Shown piece by piece: positions 16,309 through 24,026 of a stretch of DNA of 64,000 nt. Source of the DNA: UBA5078 sp964538025 (lineage in GTDB: Bacteria; Pseudomonadota; Gammaproteobacteria; Pseudomonadales; Pseudohongiellaceae). The stretch spans positions 62,001 to 126,000 of the forward strand of contig CAZICZ010000007.1 of assembly GCA_964538025.1 (NCBI GenBank), in the 5' to 3' direction. A program made the position numbers and the translations under genes. Every line of letters begins with the position of its first letter. Position 1 is the stretch's first letter. The notes below the pieces were generated by a model. It saw only the letters and a program-made list of their open reading frames with translations. It searched no databases and had not been told where the DNA came from.

Positions 16309-18455
16309 CACAGAATCCCGTACAGACCCCCGCACCGGAAGTGGTCCGCCCTCTGTTCTCCTATCCCAAGTACTGGGCGGAGTGCTACGGCACCGCGCCT
16401 TTCCTGCCCACCACCCGGGCGGAGATGGAGGCGCTGGGATGGGACAGCTGCGACATCATCATCGTGACAGCGGATGCCTACGTGGATCATCCCAGCTTTG
16501 GCATGGCCGTCATCGGCCGCCTGCTGGAGGCCCAGGGCTTTCGCGTGGGGATTTTGTCCCAACCGGCCTGGGACAGTGCAGAGCCCTTCAAGGCGCTGGG
16601 AGAACCGAACCTGTATTTCGGGGTCACCGGCGGCAACATGGATTCCCTGATCAACCGCTACACCGCCGACCTGCGGATCCGCACGGACGATGCCTACACG
16701 CCCAACGGAGAGGCGGGAAAGCGCCCGGATCGATCCGTGATTGTGTACAGCCAGCGCTGCCGTGAAGCCTATTACAAGACGCCGATCGTGATTGGCGGGA
16801 TAGAAGCCAGCCTGCGCCGCATCGCCCAATATGATTATTGGAGTGACAAGGTCCGCAAGTCCGTGCTCATCGACTCCAACGCCGACATCCTGCTCTACGG
16901 CAATGCGGAGCGCGCCATCGTCGAGCTGTCCCATGCGCTCGCGTCAGGGCGGCAGATTGCCGAACTGACCCACTTGCGTGGCACCGCCATCGTGCGCGAC
17001 CAGGTGCCCGAGGGCTGGACGGAAATTGACTCCACGCGCATCGACTGGCCGAGCAAGATCGACGTCATTCCCAACCCCTACGAGATGAAGGACCCGGAAA
17101 CGCAGTCCTGCGCGAGCGACAAGGATGCAGACGCGCCGAGCGACGCCGCGCGACCGGTGCGCATCATCCCGATGCCGCTGCATCGCAAAAGCGATCTCGA
17201 CAATGCCCATACCTACATCCGGCTGCCCTCGTTCAACAAGGTGCGCAATGACCCGGCCCTGTATGCGCATGCGTCGCGCGTGTTGCATCAGGAATCGAAT
17301 CCGCATAACGCCCGTGTGCTGGTCCAAAAACATGACACCAAGGAAGTCTGGGTGAATCCGCCCCCCATTCCTCTGGAAACCGCGGAGCTGGACGGCGTGT
17401 TTGATCTGCCCTATCAGCGGCGCCCTCACCCTTCCTACGGCGATGCCAAGATTCCCGCGTATGACATGATCAAGACGTCGGTCAACATCATGCGCGGCTG
17501 TTTCGGTGGCTGTACCTTCTGTTCCATTACCGAACACGAAGGGCGCATAATCCAGAGCCGCTCGGAGGAATCGGTGCTGCGCGAAATTGAACAGATTCGG
17601 GACCAGGTCCCCGGCTTTACCGGCACCATTTCCGATCTCGGCGGCCCGACCGCCAACATGTACCGTCTGAATTGCAAATCAGACACCATCCAGAAAAATT
17701 GCCGACGGCTGTCCTGCGTGTATCCCACCATCTGCCAGCATCTGGACACCGACCATCGTCACACCACGCAGCTGTATCGCAAGGCACGCGCCCTGCCCGG
17801 CATCAAGCGAATCGCCATTGCCTCGGGGCTGCGCTACGACCTCGCGCTGCGCGATCCGGAGTATGTGGAGGAACTGGTGACGCATCACGTCGGCGGCTAT
17901 CTGAAGATTGCGCCGGAGCACAGCGAAGAGAACACGCTCTCAAAGATGATGAAGCCCAGCATCGGCAGCTATGACGCCTTCAAGGAAATGTTTGACCGTT
18001 TCTCCAAAAAAGCGGGCAAGGTGCAGTACCTGATCCCGTATTTTATTGCCGCTCATCCGGGGACCGAGAACGAAGACATGCTCAACCTTGGCCTGTGGCT
18101 GAAGAAGAACAAATTCAAACCCGACCAGGTACAAACCTTTTATCCCTCACCGATGGCATTGGCGACGGCGATGTATTACAGCGGCAAAAACCCGTTGAAA
18201 AAGGTGACCTACAAGAGCGAGAAAGTCAGCATCGTCAAACAGATCGAGCAACGCCGGGTGCAGAAGGCCTTCCTGCGTTACCACGATGAGAAAAACTGGC
18301 CGCTGTTACGGCAGGCCCTGCGCGACATGGGACGAGCCGACATGATCGGCGATGCCCCGCATCAGCTGGTTCCGGCCGAAAAGGCTGCAAGCCGACCGCG
18401 GGGTCCTGCGCCCCGCACCGGCAAGCCCCGCGTCAAGCCGCGCGCCCGTCGCTGA
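16305..18455 (+). CDS. ygiQ: YgiQ-family radical SAM protein
   Basis: A 716-residue protein of the YgiQ family. The N-terminal domain (about 15-370) is a divergent cobalamin-binding-like region; the radical SAM core starts at GCFGGCTFCS (about 398-407) with the CxxxCxxC cluster motif. The conserved block DLGGPTANMY and the C-terminal YgiQ region with FYPSPMALATAMYYSGKNP are present, ending in a basic Pro/Arg tail. YgiQ function remains unknown despite wide conservation. It overlaps the preceding DUF945 gene by 4 bases and converges on feoB across 71 bases that contain no obvious strong terminator. Confidence 0.92.
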   Translation: MTQNPVQTPAPEVVRPLFSYPKYWAECYGTAPFLPTTRAEMEALGWDSCDIIIVTADAYVDHPSFGMAVIGRLLEAQGFRVGILSQPAWDSAEPFKALGEPNLYFGVTGGNMDSLINRYTADLRIRTDDAYTPNGEAGKRPDRSVIVYSQRCREAYYKTPIVIGGIEASLRRIAQYDYWSDKVRKSVLIDSNADILLYGNAERAIVELSHALASGRQIAELTHLRGTAIVRDQVPEGWTEIDSTRIDWPSKIDVIPNPYEMKDPETQSCASDKDADAPSDAARPVRIIPMPLHRKSDLDNAHTYIRLPSFNKVRNDPALYAHASRVLHQESNPHNARVLVQKHDTKEVWVNPPPIPLETAELDGVFDLPYQRRPHPSYGDAKIPAYDMIKTSVNIMRGCFGGCTFCSITEHEGRIIQSRSEESVLREIEQIRDQVPGFTGTISDLGGPTANMYRLNCKSDTIQKNCRRLSCVYPTICQHLDTDHRHTTQLYRKARALPGIKRIAIASGLRYDLALRDPEYVEELVTHHVGGYLKIAPEHSEENTLSKMMKPSIGSYDAFKEMFDRFSKKAGKVQYLIPYFIAAHPGTENEDMLNLGLWLKKNKFKPDQVQTFYPSPMALATAMYYSGKNPLKKVTYKSEKVSIVKQIEQRRVQKAFLRYHDEKNWPLLRQALRDMGRADMIGDAPHQLVPAEKAASRPRGPAPRTGKPRVKPRARR

Positions 18456-18526
18456 GGCCACGGGCAGAGCAAAGGCTCGCAGGAAATGAAAAGACAGGGA
18501 GTGTCACTCCGCGTGCCGGTCCCGGC

Positions 18527-20362
18527 TCAGACGAACAGGGACACGAGCTTGTAGGCGAGAATGGCCATGAGATAGGCCGTCAGTCCATACACGGCAAACA
18601 TTCGTAGTGCGAGGGTCTTGGACCCGCTCTCCCGGCTCAGGATGGCCATGGTGGATACGCACATCAAGGCGATGGCGAAGAATACCAGCAGCGAGATTCC
18701 CGAGGCGATGCTCATGCCACTGGCCTGTATCTGTTCCGCCAGCGGAAGAACATTGTCGTCGCTGCCTTCGATCCCGAACATGGTGCCCAGCGTGCCGACA
18801 AAGACTTCCCGCGCCAGGAAGGACGTCATGATGGCGACACCGTAGCGCCAGTCCAGCCCGAGAGGGGTGAATACCGGTTCAATGACATGGCCAAACTGGC
18901 CGAGCCACGACGCACCGAGGTCATCCCCCATGGTCGGGAAATACCCCAGGAACCAGATCACGATCGTCACCGTCAGGATGATGCTGCCCGCCTTGGTCAC
19001 GAAATGCTTCGAGCGGTTCCAGGAATTGCGGATCAGGGGCTGCCAGGCTGGCAGTCGGTAGGGAGGCATCTCCAGCACAAAGGGCAGGTCCTCGTAATGG
19101 TCCGCGCGCGTGCGGGAAAGCACGCTGGTGGCAATCAGTCCACACAGCATGCCGAACAGATAGACCCCAAACATGGCCACACCCTGCAGGCCGACGAGCC
19201 CGCCAAAGGCTGTTGTCGCGGGGATAAAGGCCGCAATCAGCAGGGTGTACACCGGCAAGCGGGCCGAGCAGGGCATCAGCGGAATGGCGATATAGGTCAG
19301 CAAGCGCTTCTTCGGCGAATCGATCGAACGCGCCGCGTAAATCGCCGGAATGGCACAGGCCACGCCGGAGAGCATCGGGATGAAACTCTTTCCCGTCAGC
19401 CCAAACAGCCGCAAAGGCTTGTGGCAGATCAGGGCGGCGCGGGCCATGTAGCCGCTGTCCTCGAGAATCCCGATGACAAAGGTCAGCACAAAGATCTGCG
19501 GCACAAACACCAGAAAGGCCCCGATCCCGCCGAACACGGCATCTTGCACAAAATCGGCGGCTATCTGGTTGGGAATCAGGGGCACTATCCACCCCGCCAC
19601 TGTCGCGATCAGGGATTCGATGCCGTCCATCACCGGTGCCGCCCAGGTAAAAATGGACTGAAACATCAGATACATGATGCCGAAGAACACGAGGCCGCCA
19701 ATGGCGGTGTGCAGGAAGAAACTGTCCAGCCGTGCCTGACTCTTGATGAGCAGATCGCCCTTCGGGCCGTATTTGTGTGCCAATTTGTGCGCCGTGCCGC
19801 GCAACATGGCATCCGGCACATCAGCAACACCGCTGTTCGCCTCGCCTTTGTTATTGGCCAGACCATGCCGGATCATGTCCAGCACCTTGTCCAAGCCCAG
19901 CCCGCTGCGCGCTGACACCGGAATCACCGGCGCCTGTATCTCGGCCGCAAGCCCCTCCAGATCCATGCTGATGTTGTGCTTCTCCAGCACGTCCATCATG
20001 TTGGCGATGACGACCGCGTGCTTGCCATGGCGTTCGCATTCGCGGATGACCTGCAGAGTGAAATACAGACTCTTTTCCAGCCGGGTCACATCGATCAGGC
20101 AGAGCACCTGGGACACGTCCGGATCTTCGAGAGCATCACTGAAGAAACTGACAGCGACTTGTTCCTCGCCGGATATCGCATGCAGGGAATAGGTGCCTGG
20201 AAAATCCACCAGAACCACGTCGGGAAGCGCGGACAAGCGGCCGCTGGCCACGTCCACGGTAATGCCCGGGTAATTGGCCACGCGTTGGTGCAGCCCGGTC
20301 AGACGGTTGAACAGGAGACTTTTGCCGGAATTGGGGCTGCCAATGAGGATGACTTTTTTCAT
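18527..20362 (-). CDS. feoB: Ferrous iron transporter FeoB
   Basis: A 611-residue FeoB: an N-terminal G domain (1-165) with GSPNSGKSLLFN (G1), DFPGTYSL (G3), NMMD (G4) and SAR (G5), a helical GDI domain to about 215, then a membrane part with Nucleoside_recog-like Gate motifs (IPMLSGVACAIPAIYAARSID and PLMPCSARLPVYTLLIAAF) holding the conserved Cys residues. It is shorter than E. coli FeoB (773) because the C-terminal segment is reduced, as in several marine proteobacteria. FeoB imports Fe2+ across the inner membrane. It overlaps feoA by 4 bases. No feoC is present. Confidence 0.95.
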   Translation of the reverse strand: MKKVILIGSPNSGKSLLFNRLTGLHQRVANYPGITVDVASGRLSALPDVVLVDFPGTYSLHAISGEEQVAVSFFSDALEDPDVSQVLCLIDVTRLEKSLYFTLQVIRECERHGKHAVVIANMMDVLEKHNISMDLEGLAAEIQAPVIPVSARSGLGLDKVLDMIRHGLANNKGEANSGVADVPDAMLRGTAHKLAHKYGPKGDLLIKSQARLDSFFLHTAIGGLVFFGIMYLMFQSIFTWAAPVMDGIESLIATVAGWIVPLIPNQIAADFVQDAVFGGIGAFLVFVPQIFVLTFVIGILEDSGYMARAALICHKPLRLFGLTGKSFIPMLSGVACAIPAIYAARSIDSPKKRLLTYIAIPLMPCSARLPVYTLLIAAFIPATTAFGGLVGLQGVAMFGVYLFGMLCGLIATSVLSRTRADHYEDLPFVLEMPPYRLPAWQPLIRNSWNRSKHFVTKAGSIILTVTIVIWFLGYFPTMGDDLGASWLGQFGHVIEPVFTPLGLDWRYGVAIMTSFLAREVFVGTLGTMFGIEGSDDNVLPLAEQIQASGMSIASGISLLVFFAIALMCVSTMAILSRESGSKTLALRMFAVYGLTAYLMAILAYKLVSLFV

Positions 20363-20604
20363 GACAGGACGACAGGGGCTATCAGGATATGGCGGGCCAC
20401 ATCGTCATCGAGCGAAAAGATGGAGTTGGCCACACGAAACACCTTGGGAGACCCGAAGGCCGGGGTTTGCAGACAGGTCACCACTTCGCCCGGGTGAAAC
20501 CCAAGCTCCATGAGACGCACACGATAATTCTCTGCCAGATGCGACTCAAAGCCACTGATCTGTCCCTGCGTGCCAGCGGTCAAGGACCACAAAGAAGACG
20601 TCAT
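20359..20604 (-). CDS. feoA: FeoA ferrous iron transport accessory protein
   Basis: An 81-residue SH3-like protein with the FeoA pattern: MELGFHPGEVVTCLQ (residues 32-46), then FRVANSIFSLDDDVARHI, the equivalent of the usual hydrophobic-x-LRxxEA block. FeoA is a cytoplasmic partner that supports FeoB transport. The ATG at 20604 is chosen; a longer frame reaches 20679 but would run into the Fur box. It is the first gene of feoAB, and its stop overlaps the start of feoB. Confidence 0.88.
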   Translation of the reverse strand: MTSSLWSLTAGTQGQISGFESHLAENYRVRLMELGFHPGEVVTCLQTPAFGSPKVFRVANSIFSLDDDVARHILIAPVVLS

Positions 20605-20662
20605 AACACCCCGAACCCGATGATGCCCTGAGCCGGACAACGGCGCAGTGAAAAGCGGGTAC

Positions 20663-20679
20663 ATGATAACAATTATCAT
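20663..20679. promoter_or_regulatory. Fur box between feoAB and the SOUL gene
   Basis: ATGATAA-CAA-TTATCAT is a perfect inverted repeat with 7-base arms, close to the core of the Fur consensus (GATAATGATAATCATTATC). It lies 59 bases before feoA and about 107 bases before the divergent SOUL gene. Iron-dependent repression of feoAB by Fur is well established; control of the divergent gene is inferred. Confidence 0.8.
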
Positions 20680-20786
20680 TTAAGGTAGCAAAGCCCGCCC
20701 CCGCTATCGCCTCTCCTTTCGTCGGAAGAGAACCGCAACTGCGCGACCAGCGTATTAGGGGACACGATGTCCAAAGGAAGAGTCCC

Positions 20787-21422
20787 ATGCGCCACTTTGC
20801 CCTGCTTGCCACACTGCTGTTTAGCCTACTCCCGGGAGGACCGGCCATGGCCATTGAAGAACCCGCGTATACCGTTCTGGCGACGGTCGATGACGTGGAA
20901 TACCGCCAGTACGCTCCCTATCTGGTCGCCGAAACCCGAGTGGACGGGATTGCCGATCGCAATGACGCCGCCAACGCCGGTTTCATGCGCCTGTTCGGCT
21001 ATATCACGGGGGATAACACGGTGGCGGAAAAAATCGCCATGACGGCACCGGTGCAACAGGCTCGCTCACAGAAAATCGCCATGACGGCACCCGTTCAGCA
21101 GGAAAGCTCGCCCGAGGGCTGGGTCATCGCCTTCGTCGTGCCCCGGGAGTTTACCCGCGAGAACGTGCCACAACCCACCAACCCTGAGGTCTCGATCCGG
21201 GAGGTGCCGGGCACAATGAAGGCGGTCCTGCGCTACTCCGGGCGCTGGACGGAGAAAAACCTCACCCGTCACAGCGAGGCTCTGCGGGACGCCCTGACAC
21301 GCGCAGGCATCACGCCGATTGGAGAGGTGACCAGCGCGTTCTACAACGCGCCTTTCTCCCCTCCCTTCCTGCGGCGTAACGAGGTGATGGTGGAGGTTCA
21401 GTCCCTGCCAGTGACTCAGTGA
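20787..21422 (+). CDS. Exported SOUL-family heme-binding protein
   Basis: A 211-residue protein with a signal peptide (about 1-22, cut after AMA) and a SOUL/HBP domain. The family hallmark EKIAMTAPVQQ occurs near 80 and again as QKIAMTAPVQQ near 94, followed by FVVPREFTRENVPQPTNP and the C-terminal FYNAPFSPPFLRRNEVMVEV. SOUL proteins bind heme or porphyrins; bacterial exported ones are poorly studied. The shared intergenic Fur box suggests iron-linked expression. Its stop overlaps the convergent orphan gene by a few bases. Confidence 0.88.
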   Translation: MRHFALLATLLFSLLPGGPAMAIEEPAYTVLATVDDVEYRQYAPYLVAETRVDGIADRNDAANAGFMRLFGYITGDNTVAEKIAMTAPVQQARSQKIAMTAPVQQESSPEGWVIAFVVPREFTRENVPQPTNPEVSIREVPGTMKAVLRYSGRWTEKNLTRHSEALRDALTRAGITPIGEVTSAFYNAPFSPPFLRRNEVMVEVQSLPVTQ

Positions 21423-22399
21423 AGCTGCACCTGCGTGATCTCAAAGGTCGTCACAGAGGTGCTGACGAGGCTTTTCAGGCTTGAGGTAAATTTGGTCGCC
21501 AGTGACAGCGGCCCCAGATCACTCAGATCAAGCGAAATGCTGGCAGTGGCGGTATCGGAGATCGTAATCGTCAGGGTTTTCACTGGCACACCGCCGATGC
21601 TGTTGTCCCGGGTGCTTTGCGTCACGGCGGCGTTGTTCGCGAGCTGATTGTTCACCACAGCCTTGACCGTCGGCGTGTCAGCCGCGGCCAGTGACAGCAG
21701 CATGCTGCTGACCAGTCCCGGGCCAATCAGCTGTGCCTGTGCCGTGGCGTATTCGAATCCGTTGAAGATCAGGCGGACAACACTGCCCTCCCCGTTAACC
21801 CACATGTGGTATTCCAGCGGTGTGCTGATCGTGCTGCCTTCCAAGGTGACCTTCAGGCGCTGTGCGGTGGCACCATTCACCGTTTCGGGCCCGATCACAT
21901 CGAGCGTAATGGCGGATTGCAACACCGTGGGGGTTGCGCTGCCAATCGCCGTGGAAGAGCCATAGTTGATCTTCAGCTTCTTGAAATACGCAATCAGGTC
22001 CAGCAAGGTGCGCGCCGTCACGTAGTCCTGGAACGGTTGTGCAGAGGTCCCGAGGCTCCCCTGCACGACCCCGATCGCATTTGTCACGCTGCCCTGATAG
22101 CTCGCCGCAGAGCCGAAGCTGCCCCCCAACAGATACAAATCATTGCTCTTGATGCCCACATACACACCACTGGCCGCAAAATATTTGTAGTGAAAGCCCT
22201 CGAAACTCCGCCAGGGTGTCACCTGGGCAAACAGGGAGGGATACGCCTGTTGCGCCAGTTTGATGAGCGTGATGGCTCCCTGAGAAACCGAGGTCTCACT
22301 CACTTCGGTTCCGGGAAGACTTTGGGCGTGAACAGCGGGGAGAATCCCCAGCAGGGAAACAGACATGGCAAGGCGGCAAAGCAGGCGATTGAACAGCAT
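21416..22399 (-). CDS. Secreted orphan protein with YKYF-x-G-VYVGI module
   Basis: A 327-residue protein with a signal peptide (1-25, ending VHA). Residues about 42-103 form a module with a helical LAQQAYPSLF start followed by FHYKYFAASGVYVGIKS and LYLLGGSFGS. The same order recurs in the secreted protein at 53073-54083, and I recognise it as a recurrent motif (Tyr-Tyr-Pro-Ala-Thr-Gly-x-Tyr-x-Gly-like) in exported proteins of Proteobacteria, with unknown function. The C-terminal two thirds are Thr/Ser/Val-rich and beta-like. An AGGAG site precedes the ATG. It is likely monocistronic. Confidence 0.6.
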   Translation of the reverse strand: MLFNRLLCRLAMSVSLLGILPAVHAQSLPGTEVSETSVSQGAITLIKLAQQAYPSLFAQVTPWRSFEGFHYKYFAASGVYVGIKSNDLYLLGGSFGSAASYQGSVTNAIGVVQGSLGTSAQPFQDYVTARTLLDLIAYFKKLKINYGSSTAIGSATPTVLQSAITLDVIGPETVNGATAQRLKVTLEGSTISTPLEYHMWVNGEGSVVRLIFNGFEYATAQAQLIGPGLVSSMLLSLAAADTPTVKAVVNNQLANNAAVTQSTRDNSIGGVPVKTLTITISDTATASISLDLSDLGPLSLATKFTSSLKSLVSTSVTTFEITQVQLH

Positions 22400-22464
22400 C
22401 GTAGCACTCCTGGGGAAGGGAAAAGGACGAGGAGAGTCTACGAGAGCGAATGTGTGCCACGGTA

Positions 22465-22479
22465 CCCCCAGAGTGGGGG
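22465..22479 (-). terminator. GC-rich hairpin between methyltransferase and secreted orphan gene
   Basis: CCCCC-AGAGT-GGGGG forms a short stable hairpin 30 bases beyond the stop of the minus-strand methyltransferase. There is no T-tract, so termination is only suggested by position. Confidence 0.3.
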
Positions 22480-22508
22480 GGCAGCGGAAGCGGTGCGCCG
22501 GGGACAGT

Positions 22509-23342
22509 TCAGCCGGGTTTGCGCAGCACGGTTTGTATCAGGCTGACACGGCCCTCTTCCAGATTGCGGTGCAGATTATAGGCCTTGGTCTGGATGTCTC
22601 TGCCCACCAGGAGGTACACCCCCAGCGCCGGTAGCACAGGCTCTCCTTCCGGCTTCTTGACCTTGGCAAAGGCCTGTCGCGCCACCGCCGTTTTGTCCTC
22701 CCAGTGCTCGACCACAAAGCCAGCGTCACGGGCAATGTCGCGAAAGAGCGCGGGGGACACCAGATAACTCATGCCCCCGTGTTGTGCCCAAGGCACCGGA
22801 AAATGCAGTGGGCTGTTCTCCCCGCCGCATACCTCGTAAAGAACGGCGCGCCCACCGGGGATGAGCACGCGACAGGTTTCGCGCAGCCACCCCTGTTTGT
22901 CTTCCACGTTCATGTTCATTTGCAGCGACCACACGCCGTCGAAATGCGCGTCCGGATAGGGAAGTTCGAGCGCGCTGCACGCATGGAACCGCACACGCTC
23001 CTGCAAGCGCAACAGTGTCGTCAGACGACGGGCAACATCGATGTAGGCGTCACTGAGATCAATGCCAGTCACCTGGCACCCTGTTGCCTGCGCCAGGCGA
23101 CGGGTCGAGCCCCCAATGCCGCAGCCAACGTCCAGTATGTGCATGTCGGCGCCGAAGTTGGCGAGTGCGATGAGCTCGCGCGTGGCGGCATCCCCGCGAA
23201 TGTGAAACTCGTCCACGGGCTGCAGATCATCCAAGGTCAGGGAGTCGAGCGGCTTGCCGAGCGAGGCGAGCCCTTCCAGAATTTTGTTGTAGAGATCATC
23301 GGGCGAGTAGTACTGGTGAATGGCACGTTCATCTTGTGGCAT
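22509..23342 (-). CDS. Class I SAM-dependent methyltransferase
   Basis: A 277-residue Rossmann-fold methyltransferase. Motif I is HILDVGCGIGGSTRRLA (about 68-84), motif II VTGIDLSDAYIDVAR, motif III SALELPYPDAHFDGVWS and the post-III VLIPGGRAVLYEVCGG. The N-terminal PVDEFHIRGDAATRELIALA block is shared with small-molecule methyltransferases of the UbiE/glycine-sarcosine/phosphoethanolamine type. The acceptor is unknown. It is upstream of no clear biosynthetic partner: the next gene upstream is an RibD-like reductase 33 bases away, which could be in the same transcript. Confidence 0.78.
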   Translation of the reverse strand: MPQDERAIHQYYSPDDLYNKILEGLASLGKPLDSLTLDDLQPVDEFHIRGDAATRELIALANFGADMHILDVGCGIGGSTRRLAQATGCQVTGIDLSDAYIDVARRLTTLLRLQERVRFHACSALELPYPDAHFDGVWSLQMNMNVEDKQGWLRETCRVLIPGGRAVLYEVCGGENSPLHFPVPWAQHGGMSYLVSPALFRDIARDAGFVVEHWEDKTAVARQAFAKVKKPEGEPVLPALGVYLLVGRDIQTKAYNLHRNLEEGRVSLIQTVLRKPG

Positions 23343-23375
23343 GCAGTGACTCCTCAGGGCTTTCTGGAACAGCCT

Positions 23376-23942
23376 TTATTTTTTAACCTCATAACACAGG
23401 GCGACCATGCCGCTCTTATAGGCCTTCGCCTCTGTCAGATGCAGAGACACATCTTTGTCCAGGCGTTCAAAAAAGGGAATGCCCTCCCCGATCACGACAG
23501 GCAGGATGGAGTAACGCACCTCATCGGCCAGCCCCCGCGCCAGGCATTCTCCGCACAGGGCCCCACCGCCCACTACCCAGATGCTGCCGAAGCGAGGCGA
23601 CAGCTGTGTGCGGATGAACGCCGCGATGTCGCCGTTGTGAAAGCTGACGGTGTCTCGGGTCCGGGGCAAGTCGCGTCGCGTCAGCACAAACACCGGTTTG
23701 TCGCCATAGGCCCAGCCAAAGCCTTTGCGCTCAAAATCCAGCGCTGTTTCATAGGTCCGCGAGCCCATCACGTAGCAATCGATGGTTTTTAGAAAGGCAT
23801 CAACCGTGGCGGGATCCATGCTCTCTCCCGCGGGAAATTCATCGGCGGTTTCCATCCAGTCAACGCGACCATCCTTGCGGGCGATAAACCCGTCGAGGCT
23901 GGCTGCCATGTGCAGGGTGACCCGGGAATGTGTTGCACTCAT
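23376..23942 (-). CDS. Dihydrofolate reductase-like (RibD C-terminal) protein
   Basis: A 188-residue member of the RibD_C/YyaP-YwjB dihydrofolate reductase-like superfamily. Visible blocks are MAASLDGFIARKDGRVDWM (near 12-30), VMGSRTYETAL, the NADP-binding WVVGGGALCGECLARGLADE region (near 129-148) and PVVIGEGIPFF. Such stand-alone proteins have no settled substrate. It sits 33 bases upstream of the methyltransferase and downstream of ilvD, all on the minus strand, so the three may share a transcript though ilvD is functionally unrelated. Confidence 0.8.
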   Translation of the reverse strand: MSATHSRVTLHMAASLDGFIARKDGRVDWMETADEFPAGESMDPATVDAFLKTIDCYVMGSRTYETALDFERKGFGWAYGDKPVFVLTRRDLPRTRDTVSFHNGDIAAFIRTQLSPRFGSIWVVGGGALCGECLARGLADEVRYSILPVVIGEGIPFFERLDKDVSLHLTEAKAYKSGMVALCYEVKK

Positions 23943-24026
23943 GAAAGTCTCCTGAAGGTGTCCCGCCGGGCGGCGGGGTCCCTGATGACGGTCAATGTCC
24001 TGTGCCCTTCGGCGCAGGAAGGAAGC

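Noticed and set aside
20605..20679. Longer feoA start
   Set aside because: The extra N-terminal residues would be encoded through the Fur box, with no FeoA similarity.
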